64,000 bases of DNA, from positions 1-64,000 of the forward strand of contig JAKISF010000004.1 in assembly GCA_021648725.1 (NCBI GenBank). The letters are read 5' to 3'. A program made the position numbers and the translations under genes. The notes beneath the pieces are model-generated. The model saw only the letters and a list, made by a program, of their open reading frames with translations, had not been told where the DNA came from and did no database searches. Positions 16,632 to 25,987 of the stretch are shown here, piece after piece; the first letter of the stretch is position 1, and each line of letters starts with the position of its first letter. This DNA is from Bacteroidales bacterium. GTDB taxonomy: Bacteria > Bacteroidota > Bacteroidia > Bacteroidales > JAADGE01.

Positions 16632-17717
16632 ATGAATATGAAATATATCAATACAGTTATTACGGGAACCGGAAGTTATATACCGAAAGTCGTAAAAAAG
16701 AATAAAGATTTTGTTAATCAAGATTTTTACGATGAAAAACAAGAGAAAATAATTGCCCCCGGTAAATTAATTACCAAAAAAGTAAACGAAATTACCGGTA
16801 TCGAAGAAAGGCGTTATGTTAAAGAAGATCAAATAAATTCTGACATTGCAAGTTTAGCGGCACAAAAAGCGATTGATGATGCAGGAATTGATAAAGAGAC
16901 TATCGATCAAATTATATTAGCTCAAAATTACGGAGATTTGCACCACGGCTCAGTTCAACCTGATACTGTACCGAGCATTGCCTCACGTGTAAAATATAAT
17001 ATCGGAATTAATAATCCTTCGTGTGTTGCTTATGATATCTTATTTGGATGTCCGGGGTGGATACAAGGAATAATACAGGCTCACGCATTTATTAAAGCAA
17101 AAATCGGAAAACGTTTTTTAGTAATCGGTTCGGAAACATTATCAAGAGTTTCTGATAAATATGACAGGGATTCAATGATTTATGCTGACGGTGCAGGTGC
17201 TGTTATAATCGAAGCTGTCGAAAGCAATGAGAAAGCGGGCTTATTATCTTTTTCAATGCAATCAGATACAATAAAAGAGGTATATTATTTATTCGGGGGG
17301 AAATCAAATAACCCTAATATTGACCAAAGTGATAAATACATTAAAATGCACGGACGAAAGATATATGAATACGCATTATCCAATGTTCCGCAAGCTATGA
17401 AAAAATCTTTTGACGAAACAGGGTATGAATTATCTGATTTAAAAAAAATATTAATTCATCAAGCAAATGAAAAAATGGATTTGGCTATAGTAGAACGGTT
17501 TTATCATTTATATAAAAAGAAAAATGAAATGCCGAAAGATATAATGCCTATGAGTATAACTAACTTAGGAAATAGTTCAGTTGCAACAATTCCTACATTA
17601 TACAACAGTATTTTAAAAAACAAATATCCGAAACATAGTATTAACAAAGGAGATATTTTATTATTTGCATCAGTCGGTGCCGGAATGAATATTAATTCAT
17701 TCGTTTATAAGCAATAA
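16632..17717 (+). CDS. 3-oxoacyl-ACP synthase III (FabH-like)
   Basis: A 361-residue thiolase-fold condensing enzyme. The triad is visible with this start: Cys140 in LFGCPGW, His276 in LIHQAN and Asn314 in NLGNSSVATIP. The YDILFGCPGW block is typical of the FabH-like subgroup often annotated as KAS III or beta-ketoacyl synthase III in Bacteroidota. It may start fatty acid synthesis or build a special lipid or secondary metabolite; no biosynthetic partner genes lie beside it. I chose ATG 16632; ATG 16638 is equally possible and the TTG at 16608 is unlikely. A -7-like box caactttg lies just upstream near 16612. Confidence 0.85.
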   Translation: MNMKYINTVITGTGSYIPKVVKKNKDFVNQDFYDEKQEKIIAPGKLITKKVNEITGIEERRYVKEDQINSDIASLAAQKAIDDAGIDKETIDQIILAQNYGDLHHGSVQPDTVPSIASRVKYNIGINNPSCVAYDILFGCPGWIQGIIQAHAFIKAKIGKRFLVIGSETLSRVSDKYDRDSMIYADGAGAVIIEAVESNEKAGLLSFSMQSDTIKEVYYLFGGKSNNPNIDQSDKYIKMHGRKIYEYALSNVPQAMKKSFDETGYELSDLKKILIHQANEKMDLAIVERFYHLYKKKNEMPKDIMPMSITNLGNSSVATIPTLYNSILKNKYPKHSINKGDILLFASVGAGMNINSFVYKQ

Positions 17718-17755
17718 TTTTAAACCCTGAGTTCGATATAAGATTTATCTTGCGT

Positions 17756-19366
17756 TTAATCGGATTCATTTGTTCTTCCGGCATTTGCCCCCCAATGCGA
17801 CCATCCGGTAATTTTTTTATTACCTGTATTAATCGCATGTAATTTACCGTTTGCCGAAGTTACGAATATCCAGCCTTTATCTGCAACAGGCTGATAACGA
17901 ATAGGTTCTTTAATATCGTAAGTTTCTATTTCTTTGCCTGTGTTTTTATCCGAAATGATAACTTTCCCCGAATAAGTTGCAATAATTATATAATCAGAAA
18001 CCGACAAAGGAGGTGTTCCCATAAAACCTCCGGATTTAGTCATATCTCCCGAAATTTCATGTTCCCAAATAACTTTTCCTGTTCTTGAATCAGTACAAAT
18101 TAATACATCTCCCATTGTATTGTAGTTTTTTCCGTCTCGGTTTAAAGTTCTTGAACCTTGAAAAGATTGCAAAGATGAAACATTTGATTGTCCGACATTC
18201 TCATTTGCAGCATACCAACCTGAGTTAGAAGGAGCACCGCCTGCAAATCCGTTTCCTGCATCATCGGCAACAGAAGCAGTTTTTAACTCGGTTCTTTCTT
18301 GAACTGTTTTATCTAAATATGGTGCATATTTTTTATGATGTTCTTTTAATGAATTTTCTTTTTCAAAATTAAACGAAACAATACCTTCGCTGACATTTTC
18401 TCCTTCCGAATCGGAACGTTTGCTTATAAAAATATTTCCGTCAACAATCATAGGTGCAGATGTTGCTCGCATTGCTTTTACAGAAATAATTTCGCCTGTT
18501 TTTTGATTAAACTTAAATAATGTTCCCGGAAAGGTTGTAACATAAACAAATTCGTCTTTTGCAACCGGTGCAGACATAACATCACCGTCAATTCTGTTTT
18601 GCCAAATAATTTCGCCTGTATGTAAGTCGAAAGCTACAAAAACATGGGAGGTATTTATTGAAATTGTTGTATCGTTTATTAGTTGCGAGTTGCCGGTAGT
18701 AATAATCTCGTTTTTTTGATTAAAGTTTATACCTTGACTTTGAATGTTTAATTTTGCATTCATACCGGAAGGGTATGCCGAAAAAACTATATTGCCTGCA
18801 ATTGTCGGCATTGACATTAAAGGATCTCCCATCCACCAAGACCAAATTTGCTCACCTGTTTTTATATTACACGCAAAAATTGTGCATGATTCTGTATTAA
18901 AAACAATTATGCTGTCTCTTATTGCAGGAGAAGACGGTCCGTCATCATCTAAGTTAACAGCCCAAATATTTTGACCGCTTTTTGCATCAAATGCATAATA
19001 TTGTTTACTTCCGAAACCTCCGCTTACATACACAACGCCGTTTTTAACAGCCGGTGTCGGAATATTTGTATTTTTTCCGAGATTTATTACATAACCGTAA
19101 TCTGTTTTTTTCAAATAATTACTAATTTGTGTTGCACTTACATGTCCGGGTCTGAATGAATTACTCGGCTTATATTTTTTATCAGAATTAAGTTTTATAT
19201 ATTGCTCGGTAACATCAATTATTAAAGAGTCAATACTGTCATTATGAACTTTAATTATAACTTCATCTTCCGTAATTTTGGCTTCAACAGGTTTAGAAAT
19301 AAATGATAAAAAATAAATCAAAGCAATTATCAATACAGAAGGGAAAGCAAATTTTATTGTTTTCAT
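17756..19366 (-). CDS. Membrane-anchored PQQ-like beta-propeller protein
   Basis: A 536-residue protein with an N-terminal anchor or signal (residues about 5-24) and a series of PQQ_2-type blades: GVVYVSGGFGSKQYYAFDAKSG, SGQNIWAVNL, TGEQIWSWW, TGEIIWQNR, TGKVIWEHE and a last strand set ending HAINTGNKKITGW. Such propellers act outside the cytoplasm as scaffolds or quinoprotein-like domains; BamB is one relative. No dehydrogenase catalytic residues are evident, so PQQ binding is not implied. It lies 96 bp downstream of the 7TM kinase on the same strand. Confidence 0.82.
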   Translation of the reverse strand: MKTIKFAFPSVLIIALIYFLSFISKPVEAKITEDEVIIKVHNDSIDSLIIDVTEQYIKLNSDKKYKPSNSFRPGHVSATQISNYLKKTDYGYVINLGKNTNIPTPAVKNGVVYVSGGFGSKQYYAFDAKSGQNIWAVNLDDDGPSSPAIRDSIIVFNTESCTIFACNIKTGEQIWSWWMGDPLMSMPTIAGNIVFSAYPSGMNAKLNIQSQGINFNQKNEIITTGNSQLINDTTISINTSHVFVAFDLHTGEIIWQNRIDGDVMSAPVAKDEFVYVTTFPGTLFKFNQKTGEIISVKAMRATSAPMIVDGNIFISKRSDSEGENVSEGIVSFNFEKENSLKEHHKKYAPYLDKTVQERTELKTASVADDAGNGFAGGAPSNSGWYAANENVGQSNVSSLQSFQGSRTLNRDGKNYNTMGDVLICTDSRTGKVIWEHEISGDMTKSGGFMGTPPLSVSDYIIIATYSGKVIISDKNTGKEIETYDIKEPIRYQPVADKGWIFVTSANGKLHAINTGNKKITGWSHWGANAGRTNESD

Positions 19367-19462
19367 AGTATTTTAATTATAGGTACACAAATAAGATGAA
19401 AACAGACATCTGTTTCCATATAAAATGAAAGTATTTTTTTCTTTGAATAAATAAACAGGGGT

Positions 19463-21511
19463 TTAGTTCAAGGGAATGCTGAAATAAAATTCAGAGCCTT
19501 TATTTACATCTGATTTTATCCATATTTTTCCGCCTAACAGGTTTACGATATTTTTTGAAATTGAAAGCCCGAGACCGGCGCCTCGATATAATTTTTCTCC
19601 TTCATTTTCTAATTTAGTAAACCTGCTGAAAATTTGTTTTTGTTGCTTTTCGGTCATCCCTATTCCTGTATCTTTTACTTTAAAAACCAAAAATTGTTTT
19701 TCGTCAATCAGTTCTTCTGTAAAAGAGACTTCAATAAAGCCTTTTTCGGTAAACTTTAAAGCATTGTCAATTAAATTAATTAATACTTGCTTTAATCTTA
19801 CTTTATCTGTATATAAATTAAGTTCCTTGTTTTTATTTTTAATAAAGTTAAGATTTACATTACCGCTAAGCTCAGCCGTTTGTTTTTTATCGTATATTTC
19901 AATTAACTCGTCAAAAACATCATCAATGCAACATTTTCCTTTATTAATTTCTAACTGCCCCGCTTCAATTTTTGAAACATCAATTATATCATTAATTAGT
20001 CGAAAAAGACTGTCTCCGCTTTTAATAATATATGATGTCAGTTCTTTTCTTTTTTCTTTATCTAAATCTTTTTTATTCAGCAAATTTGAAAATCCCAAAA
20101 TTGCATTCATAGGGGTTCTGATTTCATGAGACATGTTTGCGAGAAAGGAAGATTTTAATTTATCTGCTTTTTCTGCTCTTTCTTTTGCAACTACAAGTTC
20201 TGAATTTTGTCGTTTATATTCTTTATTCAGTATTAAATATTCTGTGTTTTGGCTTTTAAGTTCTTTTGTAAGTCTTTTATTCTTTTTAAATGAAGCGGAG
20301 AACCTTTCGGCAATATTTAAAGATTGAAAAATAATATATGCAGCAAAGCCGTATATCCCGAAATATCCGGTCTGCAAGTAGCCAAGTGCAAATAAATTAT
20401 CATTCATGTTTGCAATAAATAACAATATCATTCCTATAAATGCCCATATTGCACCTTGCCGTTTATGAATAATTGCTCTCGGTAAAGAGTAAAAAATAAA
20501 ATATACAGATACAATGAAAATGAATATTATTTTCATCATAATATGTTTCCGCACCCAACTTATATCAAAAAACAAGCTGGATATCAATAAAAATCCGGAA
20601 AATATTAGAATGAGAATTAACAGCCGTTTATTAACCTCTTTTTTAAACAGCACATAAAAAAACAAAGAAATAAGAGCCGGATAAAGTGAAATTACAAGGT
20701 GAAATAATCTGGTAATTGTATTAAACCCGGGATTAACAATATTCTTGAGCATTGTATCATTACCGACAATTCCGAGAATAACTACTAATAATGCAAGAAT
20801 TGAAAAAATTATGTTTGAATAATCTGTCCTTCGATATAAAAACAGAATAAAATGGTAAATTCCTATAATGAAAATAATGCTTATAACGGAAATTATAATA
20901 ATAAGTTCAATAATTTTCAGAGAAAATAGTGTTTCAACTTCACCTATACGAACAGGGTTTATAATTCCGGCTCTTCTGTCGTTAAAATTTGAAGCTTGTA
21001 TAATTAATTCATTTTCTTTTTTAAGGTAAAGAGGAATAGTCAACAGTAATTCTAAATCAGGTTTATACTCTGATTTTGTTTTTGCAATTTTTCCGACTTC
21101 ATTCAGCAATTTACCGTTTAACCAAACTTTACAGGCAGTAAAAATTCTTTGGTTTGCAATAACAACCGGAGTTATTGTATCTTTTGCAAGAATAATTAAG
21201 CGATAAGTTGCATAGGCATTTTCCGAATATTTATTTCCTGATTGCTTTGTCCATGATTTAGGGACATGTATAAATTCTTTTTTAAGTAAATTGCTTTTGT
21301 TTTTAAAGTCATCCGGACTAAATAATTCTCTGTAATAAAATTCCCATTCTCCGTTAAGTTGTATTATTCCGTCGGTTTTAAAGTTATGCTCAGTTATATC
21401 AATTATTCCTTTTTCGGCAATATAATCTTTACTTTTTTTTGTATTACAAGAAAACAATAAAATACCGGCAAGTATAAATATATAAGTTTTATATTTTTTA
21501 AGTAATTTCAT
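19463..21511 (-). CDS. 7TM-sensor (7TMR-DISM) histidine kinase
   Basis: A 682-residue membrane kinase. The N-terminus is a lipoprotein-type signal (LLFSCN near residue 22). A periplasmic 7TMR-DISM-like jelly-roll domain follows (about 35-180, with [15 protein letters not shown]), then seven membrane helices (about 185-390), a coiled coil (395-440), HisKA with His462 in [11 protein letters not shown] and HATPase_c with NLIDNALKF and [11 protein letters not shown]. 7TMR-DISM sensors often detect carbohydrates or small ligands. There is no receiver or HTH in the protein. It lies downstream of a 17-bp palindrome at 21567-21603. Confidence 0.9.
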   Translation of the reverse strand: MKLLKKYKTYIFILAGILLFSCNTKKSKDYIAEKGIIDITEHNFKTDGIIQLNGEWEFYYRELFSPDDFKNKSNLLKKEFIHVPKSWTKQSGNKYSENAYATYRLIILAKDTITPVVIANQRIFTACKVWLNGKLLNEVGKIAKTKSEYKPDLELLLTIPLYLKKENELIIQASNFNDRRAGIINPVRIGEVETLFSLKIIELIIIISVISIIFIIGIYHFILFLYRRTDYSNIIFSILALLVVILGIVGNDTMLKNIVNPGFNTITRLFHLVISLYPALISLFFYVLFKKEVNKRLLILILIFSGFLLISSLFFDISWVRKHIMMKIIFIFIVSVYFIFYSLPRAIIHKRQGAIWAFIGMILLFIANMNDNLFALGYLQTGYFGIYGFAAYIIFQSLNIAERFSASFKKNKRLTKELKSQNTEYLILNKEYKRQNSELVVAKERAEKADKLKSSFLANMSHEIRTPMNAILGFSNLLNKKDLDKEKRKELTSYIIKSGDSLFRLINDIIDVSKIEAGQLEINKGKCCIDDVFDELIEIYDKKQTAELSGNVNLNFIKNKNKELNLYTDKVRLKQVLINLIDNALKFTEKGFIEVSFTEELIDEKQFLVFKVKDTGIGMTEKQQKQIFSRFTKLENEGEKLYRGAGLGLSISKNIVNLLGGKIWIKSDVNKGSEFYFSIPLN

Positions 21512-21566
21512 TAAAAAAACTTAAACTTTTTGAAGCAATATTCTTCAAATATAAGAAAAAAGTTCT

Positions 21567-21603
21567 TTTATCATTAAATAATTTTTAATTATTTAATGAT
21601 AAA
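21567..21603. promoter_or_regulatory. 17-bp perfect AT-rich inverted repeat
   Basis: The arms tttatcattaaataatt (21567-21583) and its exact complement (21587-21603) surround a 3-nt loop ttt. It lies 56 bp upstream of the 7TM kinase start on the minus strand and just before the terminator of the preceding gene. It could be an operator or a strong hairpin; the absence of G/C makes a stable terminator less likely. Confidence 0.5.
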
Positions 21604-21622
21604 CCTCAACCTGAAATAAAAA

Positions 21623-21647
21623 AAGCTGCTCATAAAAAGAGCAGCTT
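21623..21647 (-). terminator. Intrinsic terminator, minus strand
   Basis: The stem aagctgctc (21623-21631) pairs with gagcagctt (21639-21647) around a 7-nt loop. A T-run follows on the minus strand, and the hairpin lies about 130 bp after the stop of the gene at 21777. Confidence 0.8.
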
Positions 21648-21776
21648 AATTGTGTAGTTTTTTTCAATTAATAATGTTGAAGGTAAAATGAACTTTAAGG
21701 TTTAGGTTAATAATTCAAAACTCATTTCTTTATAGATGTTTTTATAATATAATTTCCATACTTTTTAAAAACTTTT

Positions 21777-22709
21777 TTAAATACCGTCTGCTTTTTCGGC
21801 AAATTTTTCATAATTTACCAACCATGCTGCTGCATTTTTCACATATCTTCCTGTTCCTGCATGATCCCACGAAATGTATAAGCGAGTAAAACCGCCGTCA
21901 AGAATTAATCTTTTTCCGTCTTTCTCGTAAGTTGCTGTTACTAAGTTGCTTTCATGTCCATATATTAACGGCTGTAAAACTTGTTGTTTGTCTTGTAAAG
22001 TTGCAATAGTTATACCTTCATAAACATATTCCAAACCTGTTGTAATAAGATGTCCCGGTGTAAGCCCTGTCATTTTCTTTTTATTATTAAGTCCTACAAC
22101 TTCGTTTCCGGGTAAATTTCCCAACATTTTAACACCTATTAAATAATCTGAAACATAATTTGCATCTGCATAATAAGGTTCATTATCTCCCCAGATATAA
22201 ACACCTTTGCCGCTGTCGAAAAACTTCTTAATTACTTTCAGATGGTCAGCATTTAATTTTTGAGTATAGCTTGAAATAATCCATAACTGACAAGCTTTAT
22301 CAAGCGATTTTTCAAGTTCCTCAGCCGAAGGCGGGTTATTAATATATCTGTAAACGGAGAAACCTTTTTCTTTTAAAGCAGCTTTTGGCAATGAGAAATC
22401 GAATCCTTCTCCGGTGTATAAGTGTAATACAACAATTGTTTCTCCTTGGAAAGCACCGTCAATAGCTAAATCATATTGATTTCCGTCTGCATTACCGTGT
22501 TTATCTGATTCAACTTTTACTCTTCTTACTCCACCTGTAGCTTCATCAACAGACTCTCCGTATATTGTATTTTGAGCTGCACATTTGTTATAAACTTGTG
22601 CTTTCATTTCTCCCATAAAAAAGAAAAAAAGCAAAATAAAAGCAATAACAAATGTTAAATAAATTCCTAATGTTCTTTTTGCGGTTAATTTTTGTGTGTT
22701 GTTTTCCAT
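21777..22709 (-). CDS. Membrane-anchored protein with GATase-like fold, unknown function
   Basis: A 310-residue protein. ATG 22709 was chosen since it places the single membrane segment (about residues 15-33) near the N-terminus; upstream sequence is not convincing. The outer part has alternating beta/alpha segments (ETIVVLHLYTGEGFDFSLP, QLWIISSYTQKLN, GKGVYIWGDNEPYYADANY, KRLILDGGFTRLYISWD) that resemble a ThuA or glutamine amidotransferase-like fold without an obvious catalytic Cys. It may be a periplasmic sensor or stress protein. I do not recognise a named family. Confidence 0.6.
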   Translation of the reverse strand: MENNTQKLTAKRTLGIYLTFVIAFILLFFFFMGEMKAQVYNKCAAQNTIYGESVDEATGGVRRVKVESDKHGNADGNQYDLAIDGAFQGETIVVLHLYTGEGFDFSLPKAALKEKGFSVYRYINNPPSAEELEKSLDKACQLWIISSYTQKLNADHLKVIKKFFDSGKGVYIWGDNEPYYADANYVSDYLIGVKMLGNLPGNEVVGLNNKKKMTGLTPGHLITTGLEYVYEGITIATLQDKQQVLQPLIYGHESNLVTATYEKDGKRLILDGGFTRLYISWDHAGTGRYVKNAAAWLVNYEKFAEKADGI

Positions 22710-22885
22710 AATAAATAGTTTTAAAATTTCCTTATCGTTTGTTTTATCCAGATGATAAAAATTGAAAATTCCACAAACCAAATATATTATTCAGATATTT
22801 TTTTATTCAAACTACAAAAATGCAAGCATATAATCACTTAGTTTTAATGTGACTACAGTAAGAAAAAAGAATTTTAGAAAAGAGG

Positions 22886-23881
22886 TTATTTATTCTCTGT
22901 AATTTTATTTACTAAACGTTCTAATTTATCGGAAGCACGTTTAAAAAATTTATAACGATGTATTTGAGAAACACCGCTTATCAAATTTGACTTTTTTATT
23001 AAATTATCCAGCCAAACTTTTGTATCTTCAACAAAGCCGGGGTTACCGCTTATTATTTTGTTAAAAGTATGTACACTTAAATAAATAGACTCGATGTCTG
23101 CTTTTTTTGTGTAGATGCAATTATTTCCTATTTCAATTTGGCTGTAATACAAACTAAAGTTTCCTTCTGCACCTGTAAGTTTAACATTTTTGTTTCCTAT
23201 TTCTGCTTGTTTACTTAGCGTGTCAATTTCATTTTGTGCTTGCTCACAAACCCTTAAAGCATCCTCTTGTTTTGCAAAATTACCTGAATCCCAGTAAAAT
23301 TCAATTTGTTTTATTAATCCGTTTATTGTTTCGTCCGTCCAAATTTCAACTGACGGAATTTTGCAATAAACTTCAAATATTTGCTTTCCGAGATCGGCAA
23401 ATTCAGGACTTATATGTTCAACCGAAAATTGTTTATCGATTAAAGAAGGAGCATTAACAACTGCTTTCATCCAATAGAACATTTTAAAAGCAGATAATTC
23501 GGGGTAATTAAAATGATGAAAAATGGGAACATCAATCGCTGCATATATAATTTGCTTATTTTCAGAACGTTCTATTTGCAACATATCGTTTAATATTGAA
23601 GTCAGATAGGTTCTGAAACCGGTAAAGTTTCCCATCGGTTCGTAATTAAACGCTATATTTTTTGTTTGGTGTGTAAATAAATCGAATGAAATATTATAAT
23701 GTGTACAAAGTTTATAAATTTCATTAATACTCAACAAGGTTTCTCCTCTTATTCGCCGGTAAATACTGTCTGTACTGATGTCCAAAACATCGGCAAGTTC
23801 ATCGGCAAAAGAATTTGCAGAAGGAATCAATTCCTTAATTCTGTTCAAAAAATTTATTTGTAAAGAATTTTCTTTGGACAT
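22886..23881 (-). CDS. HTH-domain (BetR-like) regulator
   Basis: A 331-residue protein with an N-terminal helix-turn-helix: FADELADVLDISTDSIYRRIRGET near residues 24-47, with SINEIYKLCTHYNISFD after it, as in BetR or XRE-like domains of Bacteroidota. The rest is an uncharacterised helical domain. It is probably a DNA-binding regulator whose effector is unknown. ATG 23881 gives a 10-bp gap after the murA stop; a TTG 24 nt upstream is less likely. The close spacing suggests it is read in one operon with murA. Confidence 0.72.
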   Translation of the reverse strand: MSKENSLQINFLNRIKELIPSANSFADELADVLDISTDSIYRRIRGETLLSINEIYKLCTHYNISFDLFTHQTKNIAFNYEPMGNFTGFRTYLTSILNDMLQIERSENKQIIYAAIDVPIFHHFNYPELSAFKMFYWMKAVVNAPSLIDKQFSVEHISPEFADLGKQIFEVYCKIPSVEIWTDETINGLIKQIEFYWDSGNFAKQEDALRVCEQAQNEIDTLSKQAEIGNKNVKLTGAEGNFSLYYSQIEIGNNCIYTKKADIESIYLSVHTFNKIISGNPGFVEDTKVWLDNLIKKSNLISGVSQIHRYKFFKRASDKLERLVNKITENK

Positions 23882-23891
23882 ATTACCGATA

Positions 23892-25196
23892 TTAAATTCG
23901 TTCAATTTGTGCTCCGAGTGCGTTTAATCTTGTATCAATGTTTTGATAACCTCTGTCTATTTGTTCAATATTATGTATTGTGCTTGTTCCTTCGGCAGAC
24001 ATTGCCGCAATAAGTAATGCTATTCCTGCTCTTATATCAGGAGAAGTCATAGTTGAAGCTCTCAGGCATTGTTCTCTGTTTAAGCCTATTACGGTTGCTC
24101 TGTGCGGGTCGCATAAAATAATTTTTGCACCCATATCAATTAACTTATCAACAAAAAACAAACGACTTTCAAACATTTTTTGATGGATTAAAACACTGCC
24201 TTTTGCTTGTGTTGCAGTTACCAGAATAACACTTAAAATATCGGGTGTTAAACCGGGCCAGGGAGCATCTGCAATAGTCATTATTGAACCGTCGATAAAA
24301 GTTTCTATTTCATAATTTTCTTGTGCTGGAATATTAATATCATTTTTAACTTGTTCGACTTTAATACCGAGTTTTCGAAATGCTTGCGGTATCATTCCGA
24401 GGTCATTAATATTTACATTTTTTATAGTGATTTCAGAAGATGTCATAGCTGCCAAGCCGATAAAACTACCGACTTCAATCATATCGGGCATAATTTCATG
24501 TGTGCATCCTCCGAGGGATTTTACGCCTTCAATAATAAGCATATTTGAGCCTATTCCGGAAATTTTTGCCCCCATACTATTCAACATTTTACTTAACTGC
24601 TGCAAATATGGCTCGCAGGCAGCATTGTAAATTGTTGTTTTTCCTTCTGCAAAAACAGATGCCATAAGAATATTTGCCGTTCCCGTAACCGAAGCTTCAT
24701 CCAAAAGCATATATGCTCCTTTAAGTTCCTCGCCTTCAACGGAGTAAACACCGTTATTTCCGTCATAATTAAATTTTGCACCTAACTTTTTAAAGCCCAA
24801 AAAATGTGTATCTAATCTTCTTCTGCCTATTTTATCTCCGCCGGGAGCCGGTATGAATGCTTTTTTGAAACGAGCCAATAAAGGTCCCAGAATCATAACG
24901 GAACCTCGTAATCTTGCACCTTGTTTTTTATATTCTTCCGTCAGCAAATAATCAGTATTTATATTTTCTGCTTTAAAAATATAATCAGTACTATTAAGTC
25001 TTGTTACCTGAACTCCCATTTTATTCAGAAGTTTTATCAGGTTATTTACATCTAATATATCGGGTATGTTTTTGATTGTAACTTCTTCGGGTGTAAGCAA
25101 AACGGCACAAAGAATTTGTAATGCTTCATTTTTTGCTCCCTGGGGTATTAATTCTCCGCTTAATTTTATTTCGCCTTTTATTCTGAAAGATGACAT
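23892..25196 (-). CDS. murA: UDP-GlcNAc 1-carboxyvinyltransferase MurA, Asp variant
   Basis: MurA of 434 residues, which adds enolpyruvate to UDP-GlcNAc in the first committed step of peptidoglycan synthesis in the cytoplasm. Substrate-binding Lys22-Asn23 are present in QGAKNEAL. The active-site loop reads [19 protein letters not shown], with Asp121 where E. coli MurA has Cys115. The Cys-to-Asp change is known from other bacteria to keep activity while abolishing fosfomycin inactivation, so intrinsic fosfomycin tolerance is expected. Length is normal. DUF4290 lies upstream and an HTH gene follows. Confidence 0.93.
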   Translation of the reverse strand: MSSFRIKGEIKLSGELIPQGAKNEALQILCAVLLTPEEVTIKNIPDILDVNNLIKLLNKMGVQVTRLNSTDYIFKAENINTDYLLTEEYKKQGARLRGSVMILGPLLARFKKAFIPAPGGDKIGRRRLDTHFLGFKKLGAKFNYDGNNGVYSVEGEELKGAYMLLDEASVTGTANILMASVFAEGKTTIYNAACEPYLQQLSKMLNSMGAKISGIGSNMLIIEGVKSLGGCTHEIMPDMIEVGSFIGLAAMTSSEITIKNVNINDLGMIPQAFRKLGIKVEQVKNDINIPAQENYEIETFIDGSIMTIADAPWPGLTPDILSVILVTATQAKGSVLIHQKMFESRLFFVDKLIDMGAKIILCDPHRATVIGLNREQCLRASTMTSPDIRAGIALLIAAMSAEGTSTIHNIEQIDRGYQNIDTRLNALGAQIERI

Positions 25197-25264
25197 TCTT
25201 CAATAAGTTTTAAAAAATTATTACGTGCAAATTAATGTAAAACATTGCAAGAGAATAAAAAAGG

Positions 25265-25903
25265 TTAATACGACCTTCTTTTAGAATATTTATTATCCTT
25301 TTTCCCGCTGTATTTAGAATCTTTTTTTCTTTTGCGTTGTTGTTGCTGTTTATTTACCAAACTTCCGGAATCACTTAAAACCAGGTCTTTATTAACAACT
25401 AATTTGCCGTTGGTTAATTCCGTAATTTTTTGAAAAATAAAGTCATCTGCAACAATATCTTTACTCCATGTTAAATACAATTTTTTCATGTGATTTGCCA
25501 ATAAGGCAGTTAATAGAGTTTTTTCTTCTCCGTCTTCTAAATCGGCAGCATAATTAAGCATATCTAAAATATTTTTGCCGAAATGCTTATATCTGAAATT
25601 TTTTATTCCGTAGGGAATTTTTTCAGGTTCTCCGTCAAAAGTTGAAGTTGCAGGAACCGGATAAGGAGAGTCTTCTTTAAGTTTAAAATCAGACATTATT
25701 ACAAGATGATCCCATAATTTATGTTTAAAGTCTCTTAAATCTCGAAGATAGGGGTACATTTTACCCATTAAATAAATGATATTATTTACAAATTTCTCGC
25801 GTTCTTTTTCATCTTCAATTTGAACTGCTTGCTTGACTAATTTTTGAATATTTCGCCCGTATTCGTGCAAAATTAATTTCTCTGATGCTGTGTTATATTC
25901 CAT
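25265..25903 (-). CDS. DUF4290 family protein
   Basis: A 212-residue protein of the Bacteroidota-specific DUF4290 family: EYNTASEKLILHEYGRNIQ at the start, then FVNNIIYLMGKMYPYLRDL and HKLWDHLVIMSDFKL. It has a lysine- and arginine-rich tail (about 185-212) that suggests RNA or DNA contact. No catalytic motif is known. Its usual neighbourhood upstream of murA is kept here. Confidence 0.85.
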   Translation of the reverse strand: MEYNTASEKLILHEYGRNIQKLVKQAVQIEDEKEREKFVNNIIYLMGKMYPYLRDLRDFKHKLWDHLVIMSDFKLKEDSPYPVPATSTFDGEPEKIPYGIKNFRYKHFGKNILDMLNYAADLEDGEEKTLLTALLANHMKKLYLTWSKDIVADDFIFQKITELTNGKLVVNKDLVLSDSGSLVNKQQQQRKRKKDSKYSGKKDNKYSKRRSY

Positions 25904-25987
25904 ATTTTTAAATAATTATCAAAATTAATAAAAAAGTTTACAATTTATGATTTATGCTTACTTTTCTCTTATGTGTGTTTGTAGTGA

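Noticed and set aside
16982-16992. cacgtg sequence resembling the centre of parS
   Set aside because: It lies in the KAS III coding region and the flanks do not match the palindromic parS consensus.
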